From positions 1,178,001 to 1,242,000 of the forward strand of contig NZ_FQUP01000001.1 in the NCBI RefSeq assembly GCF_900129325.1: a stretch of DNA of 64,000 nucleotides, in the 5' to 3' direction. Every line of letters starts with the position of its first letter. The first letter of the stretch is position 1. The notes beneath the pieces were generated by a model, which had not been told where the DNA came from, did not search any database, and worked only from the letters and a program-made list of their open reading frames with translations. This document shows positions 35,191 through 44,303 of the stretch, in pieces. The position numbers and the translations under genes were made by a program. The stretch comes from Kaistia soli DSM 19436 (GTDB lineage Bacteria > Pseudomonadota > Alphaproteobacteria > Rhizobiales > Kaistiaceae).

Positions 35191-35589
35191 ATGGAACTCT
35201 CTAATCTCCGGGTAAACCTTGTAAACATCGAGCAGGGCGCCTGGGTGAACAAGATCCCTGGACTTGGCGATATGGCACTGAAGGTTCGGGGCTTCGGCAA
35301 TGCCGACTACGAGCGCGTCAGTTCGGAGCTTGTGGCGGCCCTGCCCCTGGCGGCGCGCGGTGATGAGAAGGAATCAAACCGGATCGCGACGACGCTGCTC
35401 GTCGAGACGGTGTTGCTCGACTGGAGCGGGTTGACCGCCGACGCAAAGCCGGTTCCGTTCTCCAAGGAGAAGGCGTTCGAGTTGCTTTCCGATCCTGCGT
35501 ACCGGGATCTCGCCAACGGCGTCTCGTGGGCTGCGCAGCGCGTCGCGCGGATCTTCGACGACAGCATCGAGGCCGACGCAAAAAACTGA
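35191..35589 (+). CDS. Tail assembly chaperone G
   Basis: 132 residues from MELSNLRVNLVN (GAGG upstream; the start at 35176 is poorer). Size, acidic helical nature and position between tail tube and tape measure identify the lambda G-like chaperone that coats the tape measure before tube assembly. The last codons are GCA AAA AAC TGA. This creates the A AAA AAC slippery heptamer through which ribosomes can shift to the -1 frame and make the GT fusion. Confidence 0.85.
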   Translation: MELSNLRVNLVNIEQGAWVNKIPGLGDMALKVRGFGNADYERVSSELVAALPLAARGDEKESNRIATTLLVETVLLDWSGLTADAKPVPFSKEKAFELLSDPAYRDLANGVSWAAQRVARIFDDSIEADAKN

Positions 35590-35636
35590 CAGAGGCGCTC
35601 GCTTGGTACCTTGATTGGGGTGACCAGGCCGAGCGC
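35580..35636 (+). promoter_or_regulatory. Programmed -1 ribosomal frameshift signal
   Basis: Slippery heptamer A AAA AAC (35580-35586) is in the correct phase, followed at once by the zero-frame TGA. After an 8-base spacer, GCGCTCG-CTTGGT (35595-35607) pairs with ACCAGG-C-CGAGCGC (35623-35636), a 13-bp stem with one bulge and a 15-base loop. All three classical elements are present. Confidence 0.88.
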
Positions 35637-35921
35637 ATCGCGGCTGCTGCCGGTCCGGAGGGCGCAGCCGACTTGCCGTTCATGCAATCGCGCCCTGCCC
35701 TTGCCCGTCATCTCTTGTTCGAGTGGACGGCCTTTCGCCGTCTGGCGCTCGACCGCCCCCGGGGCTTCGGTATTGCCCCGATCCCATGGTCGTCGATCGA
35801 TCGCTACGCCAATCGCTTCGGCATCGCCGACCCTGATCGCTTCGAGCGCTTTTCCCGTCTGATGATGGCAATGGACGCCGCTGTGCTGCGGATCGCCACC
35901 GAAAAGGACGTCGCCCCCTGA
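35586..35921 (+). CDS. Tail assembly chaperone T extension (made as GT by -1 frameshift)
   Basis: This segment is read in the -1 frame from the slippery site: LTEALAWYLDWGDQAERIAA onward, 111 residues. It has no convincing start or ribosome-binding site of its own. Joined to G it gives a GT protein of about 243 residues. In lambda-like tails the T part recruits the tail tube protein to the chaperone-coated tape measure. Its TGA overlaps the tape-measure ATG (TGATGG). Confidence 0.82.
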   Translation: MTEALAWYLDWGDQAERIAAAAGPEGAADLPFMQSRPALARHLLFEWTAFRRLALDRPRGFGIAPIPWSSIDRYANRFGIADPDRFERFSRLMMAMDAAVLRIATEKDVAP

Positions 35922-38900
35922 TGGCCACCGAACTTGAAACCATCCGCCGCGTTCGCGTCGAGGCGACGACCTCCGGTGTCGAAAAGGCGACGGCGGCGCT
36001 CGAGGGCCTGGCTGGCGCGCAGCAGCAGGTCGGGACGAGCGGCGTGCAAATGGGCGCGTCGACTGATACCGGGGCAAAGAAGATCACGTCGGCCGCCGGC
36101 GCCTATCAGCGCCTCGTCCTCACGATCGATGCGGCTGCCAAGTCGCAGTTCGAGTTCGAGCGCGGCCAGCGCAAGATCACGAATGCACTGGAACAGGGGC
36201 TCATCAGCACGCAGGAGGCGGCGCGTTCGACCGACCTGCTGCGCGCCAAATGGGTGCTGAACGACAATGCCGTGCAGGCGGCCGGCAAGAGTTCCGGCCG
36301 GACGGCAGCGCAGCTTTCCAACCTGTCGTTTCAGTTGAACGACATCGCGTCCGGTCTCGCGATGGGGCAGTCGCCATTCACGATCCTGGCGCAGCAGGGC
36401 GGCCAGCTTCTGCAAGTTCTGCAGATGGGCGAAGGCGGCATTTCCGGCACCTTCGCCAAGGTAGCAGCGTCCATTGCCGCTGTCGCGACGCCCGCCAATA
36501 TCGCGGGCGCCGCGGTTGTTGCGCTCGGCGCCGGCTTTCTCGCCTATAGCGCGCTCAGCCGCAGCACATTGCCGACCGTCGATGAGGCGATCAAAACCCA
36601 CACCGACCTTATCGCCAAGATCAAGGAACAGTATGGCGAGGCGACGATCGCCGCCAACGAATATGCCCGCGACAGCAAGGCGGTGGTGGGCGCCGCCCTA
36701 AGGGGCGACATCACCGCGCTGCAAAAGCAGGCGCAGGCTGCCACGACGGATTTTGTCAATTCGGTCACCTCCCAGCAGTCCCAATCCAGATCGGGACAAG
36801 GCCCCCGCGTCGTTTCGGGGGAATTCGCCGCTTTCAAGGCTGAGATCGAAGATTTTCGTCGCTCGATCAAGGATGGGATTGGCGACTTCTCCGCCTTACG
36901 CGAAGCCATCGCGGTGAAGATGAACGCTGAGCCAGCCAACAAGTCGTTGCAGGAACTCGGCGCGCGCTTCATGGAGAATTCCAAGGAGCTTCTGAAGGTT
37001 ACTGGCAATCTCGACCAGGCCAGCGGCACGATGGACAAGTTCGCTCGCGACGCCGCCACGGCGGCGCTGAACGTCAAGGCGCTCACGAAAGCGCTGAACG
37101 ACATGGCCGATGTCGCCAAGATCGCGCCGACCGACGAAGAACAGGCGCGAAACGCATATGCGCGCGGGCTGCTGACGGCAAGGACAGCAGGTGACTTCGA
37201 GCGGGTGCGCGCAGCCAACGCGGCGGCTCAGGATCGCATTGCCGGCGCCAATATGCCGTTGCCGGGCAAGAAGCCCAATCTGACCGACTATGACACCGAC
37301 GCCCCTTACACCGCCCAATTCCGCGGTGCGCAGGATCGGATCCGAGATCTGCTGCTCGAGACGACGGCCCTCGGCAAGGCCTCCGGAGCGGCTGAAAGCT
37401 ATCGCCTGCAGCAAAAGATTCTGACCGAGTTGCAGCGCGACGGCGGCGTTGTAACGGAAGATCAGCGCAAGCAGATCGAGCAACTCGCTGACGCCTACGG
37501 AGTCTTGGTTGAGGCGCAGAAGCGAGCGGCTCTGACCCGTGATCTGAACTTCGAAAAGGAGCAGATCGGCCGCAATCCTGTCGATCAGAACATCGCAACG
37601 CAGATGCGGGCGATCTATGGCGATAGCTATCTCCAGCACATGGAGGATTTTGGCGCCATCCAGATCCGCAACAATGCGGCGCTCAAGGCGATGGCTGATG
37701 CCGGCAAGTCAGCGCGCGACGCCATGGAAACGCTGCAGCTCCGCCTGGCACTGATCGGAAAGCCGGCAGAAGAGGCAGCGGCGGCGATGGCCGGCCTTCA
37801 GGCCGATCAGCAGGCGCGCGATGCTGGCATCGCCGGCACCAGCCAGGCCGCCAGCATTCGAGAAGCGGCTGTTGCCCAGGCCCATTATAATTCAGTCGCC
37901 GAACGAACCGTCGCGGCCTGGGACGAGATCAAGGATACGGGCGGCAGCGCGATCGACAGCTTCGTCGACAAGATCGCCGACGGGACGCTCTCGCTTGAAT
38001 CGTTCCTCGATGTCGCAAAGGACATCGGCAAGGAAATCCTGAAGCTTGGGGTCGCCAATCCGCTGAAGAATGCCTTGTTCGGCGATAATCTGCCGACGCT
38101 CGACGATGCGCGGGGGGTGCTCGGCCAAGTCTTCGGCGGGAAGTCCAATCCGATCACCGACGCCGCGTCGTCGCTCGCGACTTCTGCTGTTGCATCGATG
38201 AATGTGACGGCCGCCTCCGTCGTCATCAATGGCGGTATCGGCGCGGCGCTGGGGGCAAACGACAACATCCTTCCCAAGGGGATCGGCTCTGACGCCGTTG
38301 CGGGCGGCGCGCTGAATTATGCCCGCGGAAGCTTCCAGCAGGTCAATGACAAGCTGAAGGATATCCTGCAGACGGCGGCGTCGCAGTTCCCGATGAAGGT
38401 CGACGCCATCAGCGGTTTCCGCGCTGGCGATCCGCGCTTCCACGGTCAGGGCCTTGCGACCGATGTTCAGATTTTTGACAAGCTCGGCAAGGCGATCCCG
38501 AATTATCAGAGTGGCGCGGGCTTCCGGACTTATGAGCAGTTCGCCCAGACGGCGCGGCAAGTGCAGCTCGAGAAATACCCGGAGCTGACGGACCAGTTTC
38601 GCTGGGGCGGCTACTTCTCGGGACCGAAAGGCAAATACGGCGCCGCCGACGCGATGCACTTCGATCTTGGGGGAAACAAGGTCGGCATGGGCGGCGGGTC
38701 ATGGGAGGGCGGCCTCAATTCGGCGCAGCGCAATTACTTCCCGGAAGCCGAGAGCGTCGGCAAGTCTTTCCGATCCGTTGCGGCAGCATCGGACGTAGCC
38801 GCGAAGTCAGCATCCGGGCTCGGTGGTGGTCTCGGGGATCTGACGAACAGCGTCTCCGGGGCGGCGTCGAAGATCGGCCAGCTGGCGGGCGGAGGCAGCG

Positions 38901-39358
38901 GGATCTCGCTGGGAGGCCTCAACTATGCCGCCCTCGGCGCACCTGCGGCCGGCGGCGTCTATGCCAAAGGTGATGCCTTCCTCCATGGTGCGCCGATGCG
39001 CTTTGCGCGCGGCGATATCTTCCACAAGAGCACGCTGTTCCCGATGGCCAATGGCGGCGTCGGCGAGATGGGCGAGGCTGGCCCGGAGGCGATCATGCCG
39101 CTGCGCCGGGATGCCAGCGGCCGGCTCGGCGTGGCAAGTACTGGCAAGGGTGGCGGCGGGATGAACGTCGTCATCAACAACAACCATTCCGGCGCCAAGG
39201 TGACGGCAGAAGAGCGGGTCAATGAAAAGACCGGCCAGCGCGAACTGGTGGCGACGGTCGATGAGATGACCGCGACCAGCATTCGCCGCCGCGGCGGTGC
39301 CACCTCGCGCGAACTTGCCGGCATGGGCGTCGCCCCGCGCACGCGGAAGCTCGGCTAA
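35921..39358 (+). CDS. Tape measure protein with M15-like zinc peptidase domain
   Basis: 1145 residues; sets tail length. Long helical, Ala/Gln-rich regions, one hydrophobic segment (about 177-213) likely to enter the host membrane, and a C-terminal part ending TRKLG. Residues about 825-920 form a peptidase domain. SGFRAGDPRFHGQGLATD gives H841 and D848 in the HxxxxxxD spacing of M15 D,D-peptidases, and DAMHFD gives D910 and H913. It probably trims peptidoglycan during DNA injection. GEAGPEAIMPL near 1050 is a block common at tape-measure C-termini. Confidence 0.92.
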   Translation: MATELETIRRVRVEATTSGVEKATAALEGLAGAQQQVGTSGVQMGASTDTGAKKITSAAGAYQRLVLTIDAAAKSQFEFERGQRKITNALEQGLISTQEAARSTDLLRAKWVLNDNAVQAAGKSSGRTAAQLSNLSFQLNDIASGLAMGQSPFTILAQQGGQLLQVLQMGEGGISGTFAKVAASIAAVATPANIAGAAVVALGAGFLAYSALSRSTLPTVDEAIKTHTDLIAKIKEQYGEATIAANEYARDSKAVVGAALRGDITALQKQAQAATTDFVNSVTSQQSQSRSGQGPRVVSGEFAAFKAEIEDFRRSIKDGIGDFSALREAIAVKMNAEPANKSLQELGARFMENSKELLKVTGNLDQASGTMDKFARDAATAALNVKALTKALNDMADVAKIAPTDEEQARNAYARGLLTARTAGDFERVRAANAAAQDRIAGANMPLPGKKPNLTDYDTDAPYTAQFRGAQDRIRDLLLETTALGKASGAAESYRLQQKILTELQRDGGVVTEDQRKQIEQLADAYGVLVEAQKRAALTRDLNFEKEQIGRNPVDQNIATQMRAIYGDSYLQHMEDFGAIQIRNNAALKAMADAGKSARDAMETLQLRLALIGKPAEEAAAAMAGLQADQQARDAGIAGTSQAASIREAAVAQAHYNSVAERTVAAWDEIKDTGGSAIDSFVDKIADGTLSLESFLDVAKDIGKEILKLGVANPLKNALFGDNLPTLDDARGVLGQVFGGKSNPITDAASSLATSAVASMNVTAASVVINGGIGAALGANDNILPKGIGSDAVAGGALNYARGSFQQVNDKLKDILQTAASQFPMKVDAISGFRAGDPRFHGQGLATDVQIFDKLGKAIPNYQSGAGFRTYEQFAQTARQVQLEKYPELTDQFRWGGYFSGPKGKYGAADAMHFDLGGNKVGMGGGSWEGGLNSAQRNYFPEAESVGKSFRSVAAASDVAAKSASGLGGGLGDLTNSVSGAASKIGQLAGGGSGISLGGLNYAALGAPAAGGVYAKGDAFLHGAPMRFARGDIFHKSTLFPMANGGVGEMGEAGPEAIMPLRRDASGRLGVASTGKGGGGMNVVINNNHSGAKVTAEERVNEKTGQRELVATVDEMTATSIRRRGGATSRELAGMGVAPRTRKLG

Positions 39359-39361
39359 GTC

Positions 39362-39796
39362 ATGGCTTATCCAAGCTGGCCGAGCAGCCTGCCGATGTTC
39401 ATTCAGCGCGACGGCTTCCGTCGTCAGCGCGCCGATGGGCGTCTGCGTTCGCCGACCGATCTCGGCCCGGGGAAGGTGCGCCGGAAGTCCACCGCCACGG
39501 TGCGCACCATCACGCCGCAGATCTGGATGACGCGCGTACAGCTTGAGCGGTTCGGCACATTCTGGGACGTCGACACCAAGGGTGGGGCACTGCCGTTCTG
39601 GTTTCCCGAGCCGGGCCGCCACGGCTTTCCGATGCGCAGCGACGACGGTGGCGTGCTGCTTGCCGCCGACGGCTCGCCCCTGCTGATTTCTGCCTGGGTG
39701 CTCGTCATGTTCTCGCCTGATGCAGAGCCGCCGCAGGACACGACGACTGCTGACGATCTGTGGCCGGTCAGCCTCTCCCTGGACATCATGCCGTGA
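39362..39796 (+). CDS. Minor tail protein
   Basis: 144 residues, beta-rich, starting MAYPSWPSSLPMFIQRDGF. It lies between tape measure and the DUF1833 gene, where distal-tail proteins lie. A conserved-looking RTITPQIWMTRVQLERFGTF leads into a strand-rich middle. No family name I can give with confidence; stop overlaps the next GTG start. Confidence 0.68.
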   Translation: MAYPSWPSSLPMFIQRDGFRRQRADGRLRSPTDLGPGKVRRKSTATVRTITPQIWMTRVQLERFGTFWDVDTKGGALPFWFPEPGRHGFPMRSDDGGVLLAADGSPLLISAWVLVMFSPDAEPPQDTTTADDLWPVSLSLDIMP

Positions 39797-40296
39797 CGGA
39801 AATCAGCCTCGATCTTCGGCAGCAGATGAATGCCGAGCAAGCTGGTGCTGTTCCGATCACCTTGCTCACCTTCGAGCACGACGCTTTGCCAGCGCCGATC
39901 AGGATCTCCTCCGACAGGACCGGACGCGTGTCCGACTCGCCGCTGGTCTATGGCACCGTGTCCCGTGGGGAGACCTATCTCTGGGTGCCGCTGTCCGCGA
40001 TTCTTCCGGATGAGAATGACCAGGCGCCGCCAGAACTGCGGATATCGATCGCGACCATTGATCGCTCGATCTTTCCGGTGATCCGCTCCTCGTCCGAGCC
40101 GGCGACGGTGACGATGGAGCTCGTCTATGACGGCGATCTCGACACGGTGCAGGTCTCGATCGGAAACCTCAAGACGCAGGCGGCGCCTTATGACGAAGGG
40201 CAGGTCTCGATCGTGATGGGGCAGGATGACTTTGCGCTCGTGAACTTTCCGCGCGGGCGCATGAACCCGATCGTTGCGCCGGGATTGCATCGATGA
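39793..40296 (+). CDS. DUF1833-like minor tail protein
   Basis: 167 residues from a GTG in overlap with the previous stop. All-beta pattern with VPITLLTFEHDALPAPIRIS, RGETYLWVPL and ATVTMELVYDGDLDTVQVS, as in DUF1833 phage tail proteins that precede the NlpC/P60 and J-like genes. Probably part of the tail tip baseplate ring. Confidence 0.78.
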   Translation: MTEISLDLRQQMNAEQAGAVPITLLTFEHDALPAPIRISSDRTGRVSDSPLVYGTVSRGETYLWVPLSAILPDENDQAPPELRISIATIDRSIFPVIRSSSEPATVTMELVYDGDLDTVQVSIGNLKTQAAPYDEGQVSIVMGQDDFALVNFPRGRMNPIVAPGLHR

Positions 40297-40700
40297 GCTG
40301 GTCGGATGGTTTCATCGGCATTCCCTGGTCACGCGGCGACCATGGGACGAAGAGCACGCATTGCTGGGGGCTGGTCCGTCTCGCGTTTGCCGAGCGGTTC
40401 GGCATCACGCTTGCCGACTATGGCCCTGCCCAGGGTCTCGCTCTGGATGCCTCCGCCATCGCCGCGCATCGTGATGTCTGGCCGTGGCGAAAGGTCGAGC
40501 ATCCGCAGGATGGCGATGTCGTCGTGATCCGGAATGGCGTCGTCGACGATCATGTCGGCGTCATGGTTGGGCGCCGGCTGATGCTGCATGTGCAGCGGGG
40601 CAAGAGCGCCGAGTTGGTCGAGATCGACATGGCGCATTGGAAAAACCGCGTCTCGGGCTTCTACAGGCATGCAGCCGTGGGAGATGACGAGCATGTCTAA
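40293..40700 (+). CDS. NlpC/P60 family tail peptidase
   Basis: 135 residues. Catalytic Cys24 in STHCWGLVRL, His87 in DDHVGV and a third polar residue His99 in MLHV fit the NlpC/P60 triad. Enzymes of this group cleave peptide bonds in cell-wall stem peptides. In siphoviruses the gene lies before the J-like tip gene (lambda K position) and helps penetration of the cell wall. With the M15-like domain in the tape measure, the virion would carry two different wall hydrolases. Confidence 0.9.
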   Translation: MSWSDGFIGIPWSRGDHGTKSTHCWGLVRLAFAERFGITLADYGPAQGLALDASAIAAHRDVWPWRKVEHPQDGDVVVIRNGVVDDHVGVMVGRRLMLHVQRGKSAELVEIDMAHWKNRVSGFYRHAAVGDDEHV

Positions 40701-43017
40701 GGCCCTGCTGACATTTACGCATCCCGAGATACTCAACCCTATTAAGCTGGTCGCTGATCGGACAGTGAAGCCGGATTCGCGTGGCGTCGCCGTTATCAGC
40801 CGGCTCAGGTTTGATCCATCGATCGAGCGCAGCCTGTCGCGGCCGGAAGGTGCGACGCTGGCCGAGATCGTCGCCGAGGAGATGGCGGGGGCCGTGGCGC
40901 CTGACCTCGACTTCCTCGTCGTTTCGTTGCACGGGCCGAAAAGCGTTGCCGTTGTCGAGCGCCGTCACTGGCATCTGGTGCGGCCGAAGGCTGGCACGAC
41001 GGTGACGCTCCGCATGCGCCCTGCCGGCGGCGGCGCGCTCAGGAGCGTGTTGTCGATCGCGATCATGGCGGCGACTGCCCTTTTCGCCGCATGGGCGCTG
41101 CCGGTGATCGGGCCGCTCGCAACCGCCCTTGCCAGCACAGCGATCGGCGTCGGCGCCAACTATCTGCTGTCGAGCCTCTTCCAGCGCGATGACAAGAAGA
41201 CGGAGGACAAATACACGATCGCCGGCACGCGCAACCAGGCCAATCCATGGGGGCCGGTGCCACAAGTCTACGGGCAGCATCGCGTCTATCCGCCTTATTG
41301 GGCTTTACCCTTCACGCGGGTGATCGGCGATGAGCAGTATCTCGTCGCGCTCTTCGTCATTGGAGAGGGGCAGCATAGCCTCGAGCAATTCCGCATCGGC
41401 GAGACGGGGATCGACGCCTATCACGACATCACGACGGAGATCCGCTACGGGCTCGATACCGACACCCCGATCACCCTCTATGAAGAGGTGACCTTCGAGG
41501 ATGCGGTGGGCGTCGAGCTTGCCTTCGATGATGGCTTCTCGATCCGCACCACGGCCAGCAATGTCGATGCGATTTCCGTCGACATCTATTTCCCGGGCGG
41601 CCTGTTCTGGACGGATGCCGATGGCGAGCTGCGGGAAATGGCGGCTTCCTGCGAGGTGCAATATCGGCGCAAGGGTGTCGACTTCGCCCCGGATGGGCCC
41701 TGGGTCTATGTGGACGTGATCTTTGTCAACGCGGCCAAGAAGGAATCCTTCTGGCGCACGCTCCGCTGGGAGGTCGACGGCGGTCCGGGCACATTCGACG
41801 TCCAGATCAAGCGCGGGAACGTCGAGAGCGACGACAGCAATACGACCGACACCATGCAGTGGACGGTCGTGCGGGGCATGCGCTACCAGCATCCGGTCAA
41901 TTATCCGCGTCCGCTCTGCCTGGTTGCGGTCCAGATCAAGGCGAGCAAGCAACTTTCTGGCACGATCGACACCTTCAGTGTCGTCGTCGCGAGCCATATC
42001 CCGGACTGGAATGGCTCGGCCTGGGTGTCGCGCCCGACGAGCAACCCGGCGTCGGTCTACCGCCATGTGTTGCAGGGGCATGCGACGGCGCTGGCCCGGT
42101 CGGATGCGGAGGTTAATCTCGACGCGCTCGCCGAATGGCACGCATGGTGCGAGTCCAAGAGCCTCACCTATCAACGGGTGCACGACTTCGACGCATCGGT
42201 GCGCGACGTGCTGCAACAGGTGTCGGCAGCGGGGCGCGCGACGCCCTCGCAGCCCGTGCTTGGCGGTGGAAAATGGTCAGTCGTGATCGACCGGATCCAG
42301 ACGGTGCTGCGCGCCCACATCACGCCGCGCAACGCCCATAGCTTTTCCGGGGAGGTCAACTATCAGAAGCTGCCCGATGCCTACCGCGTCAAGTTCCTGA
42401 ACCGCACCAAGTTCTGGACGGCCGACGAACGCATCGTCTTGCGGCCGGGACTTGTCGGCGACCCGCAGCTCTATGAGGAGATCGAGCTGCCCGGGGCGAC
42501 ATTGCCCGTGGTTGTCGATCGTGAGGCAGGGCGGCGCTTCCGCATCCAGCAGAGCCGCTATGAGACCTGGTATGCGTCGCAGGATTTCGAGCACCTCGTC
42601 GCGCCGCGCGGTTCGCTGGTGCGCATGGCATGGCCGATCATCATGCCAATAGGGAGCGGCGAGCCGTCGCGCGTCAAGTCAATCGAAACGGCCTACACGG
42701 CAGATGGCGAAAAGCGCATCGTCACTCTCGACGAGCTTGTCACCATGGAAGCAGGCAAGGATTATTGCATCCGTTTCCGACAGGACGACGGCCAAACGTC
42801 TCTATGGGTCATCATAACCGAGGATGGCGAAACCAACACCGTCACCCTCGATAGCGGTGGGGCAGAGCCACAGCCCGGCGATTTGGCCTTCTTTGGCGAA
42901 CTCGACGCCGATTCCATTGACTGTGTCATTGCCAATATCGAGGCGCAGCGCGACCTCGGTGCGCGGTTGACCCTGGTCCGGCATGCGCCGGAGATCGAGA
43001 GCCTCGCCGATGCCTAG
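40693..43017 (+). CDS. Tail tip/host specificity protein (lambda J-like)
   Basis: 774 residues from MSKALLTFTHPEILNP. An N-terminal beta domain is followed by a hydrophobic Ala-rich helical segment (about 118-165, lambda I-like: LSIAIMAATALFAAWALPVI). The hub domains of a J-type central tail protein follow, with NPWGPVPQVYGQHRVYPP as a characteristic block. The I and J functions therefore appear fused in one chain. It should cap the tail tube and hold the fibre. Stop overlaps the next gene's start region. Confidence 0.88.
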   Translation: MSKALLTFTHPEILNPIKLVADRTVKPDSRGVAVISRLRFDPSIERSLSRPEGATLAEIVAEEMAGAVAPDLDFLVVSLHGPKSVAVVERRHWHLVRPKAGTTVTLRMRPAGGGALRSVLSIAIMAATALFAAWALPVIGPLATALASTAIGVGANYLLSSLFQRDDKKTEDKYTIAGTRNQANPWGPVPQVYGQHRVYPPYWALPFTRVIGDEQYLVALFVIGEGQHSLEQFRIGETGIDAYHDITTEIRYGLDTDTPITLYEEVTFEDAVGVELAFDDGFSIRTTASNVDAISVDIYFPGGLFWTDADGELREMAASCEVQYRRKGVDFAPDGPWVYVDVIFVNAAKKESFWRTLRWEVDGGPGTFDVQIKRGNVESDDSNTTDTMQWTVVRGMRYQHPVNYPRPLCLVAVQIKASKQLSGTIDTFSVVVASHIPDWNGSAWVSRPTSNPASVYRHVLQGHATALARSDAEVNLDALAEWHAWCESKSLTYQRVHDFDASVRDVLQQVSAAGRATPSQPVLGGGKWSVVIDRIQTVLRAHITPRNAHSFSGEVNYQKLPDAYRVKFLNRTKFWTADERIVLRPGLVGDPQLYEEIELPGATLPVVVDREAGRRFRIQQSRYETWYASQDFEHLVAPRGSLVRMAWPIIMPIGSGEPSRVKSIETAYTADGEKRIVTLDELVTMEAGKDYCIRFRQDDGQTSLWVIITEDGETNTVTLDSGGAEPQPGDLAFFGELDADSIDCVIANIEAQRDLGARLTLVRHAPEIESLADA

Positions 43018-43729
43018 CCCTCCCTGGGCCGCGCGTGCGCCCGGCGCCCCTGTCATTGTCGCAGTTCAATCGGGCTCGGCATCGGTCGCGATCGACAGCG
43101 GCTCGGCGCCGACGCCCTTGCTGGTCCGCCTGCGTCCGGGGCCGGGATTCGTGCCGGTGCACCACTATGTCGTCACGGCAACGCCGGCCGGCGGCGCGCC
43201 GATCGAGGTGACCGTTCCCGCGGCCTCGGCGCGGGCACAGTTCAACGACATCGCTGCGGGGACGGAAGTCGCGATCACTGCCGTCGCCGTCAACGCCTAT
43301 GGCGTCGAAAGCGACCCTGTCGACCAGAGCGGCGTGATCGTTCAGGTGCGCGACGATCTGCCGGCCAATGCCGTCAACCTTCGCTATACCGGCCTCGTCG
43401 GCGGTGTCAGGCGCTTTACATGGGATGCCGACCCGGCATCGACCGCGGCGCAGCTCAACCGCATATCGCAGTTCGTCATGCGGTCCCGGCCGGGCTCCGG
43501 CTGGTCATGGGCTGACCTTCGCCCAATGCGTTTGCTTGTCGGCTACCCGCCCTTCGACACGGTCGAGCCCCTCACGGCCGGGCCGCACACGATCGGCATC
43601 GCGGCTGCCGACATCTATGGCCGCCTGTCGCTCGTCCCTGCCGTCGTCGACGTGACGCTCGACACCAGCGCGGAGTCGCGCGTCGGCAAGCTCGATCTGT
43701 CCAACCCGGCAAATTCCGCCTGGATCTAG
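43010..43729 (+). CDS. Fibronectin-III-like tail protein
   Basis: 239 residues from MPSPPWAARAPGAP. Two predicted beta-sandwich domains with FnIII-like features (FVPVHHYVVTATPAGGAP, AITAVAVNAYGVESDPVDQS, then VGGVRRFTWDADP). Such domains commonly link a J-type tip to receptor-binding fibres. Position supports that. Starts 8 bp before the end of the previous gene. Confidence 0.72.
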   Translation: MPSPPWAARAPGAPVIVAVQSGSASVAIDSGSAPTPLLVRLRPGPGFVPVHHYVVTATPAGGAPIEVTVPAASARAQFNDIAAGTEVAITAVAVNAYGVESDPVDQSGVIVQVRDDLPANAVNLRYTGLVGGVRRFTWDADPASTAAQLNRISQFVMRSRPGSGWSWADLRPMRLLVGYPPFDTVEPLTAGPHTIGIAAADIYGRLSLVPAVVDVTLDTSAESRVGKLDLSNPANSAWI

Positions 43730-43740
43730 GGATCATCATC

Positions 43741-44247
43741 ATGACTTTGACCACAATCCCCATCCTTGACGGGACGGGGGCAGCCTTCGATCACTCTGCG
43801 GTCGACGACGGCAGCGGCAACATCCTGCTCGGCCGGGTGGCCTTTACGGCGGATGGTCTGACCCCGGTCAATCCGAGCTCGGAAGAGAAGCAGGACGCGA
43901 TCATTGCGGCGATCGCCGGCCTCTCAGCCGCGCGCTGGCAGAGCGGCCCCGTCGTGCTCACGAATGCCGATCAGGCGCTTAAGGCCGCCGGTGCTGCCGG
44001 GGTCAAGAATTGGACGACCTGGGGCGTCCTGATCTGCGATGCGACATGGACTGCCAACACGGTCGATATCCGCGACGGCACGACTGTACTCTTCAGCCTG
44101 CCGCTGCCGGCCGGCGCTGGCTATTACCCGATGCCGGCGGGGCTCGCTCTTGTCGGTTCGGCGGCGACGGCACTCAACATCAAGGCGGCATCCGCCGTGA
44201 CCGGCACCTGTACGGCCAATTTCGGCGGCCATTTCGGCTCAGCCTAA
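43741..44247 (+). CDS. Tail fibre-associated protein
   Basis: 168 residues starting MTLTTIPILDGTGAAF. N-terminal beta region followed by a compact beta-sandwich-like domain (WTTWGVLICDATWTANTVDI) ending with GHFGSA. Probably a small fibre or attachment component between the FnIII-like protein and the large fibre. No named family. Confidence 0.65.
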   Translation: MTLTTIPILDGTGAAFDHSAVDDGSGNILLGRVAFTADGLTPVNPSSEEKQDAIIAAIAGLSAARWQSGPVVLTNADQALKAAGAAGVKNWTTWGVLICDATWTANTVDIRDGTTVLFSLPLPAGAGYYPMPAGLALVGSAATALNIKAASAVTGTCTANFGGHFGSA

Positions 44248-44303
44248 CCCTTCACGCTTGCCCCTTCATCTTCGCCTCGTCGATCGAGAGAGGTCGTCTC
44301 CGC

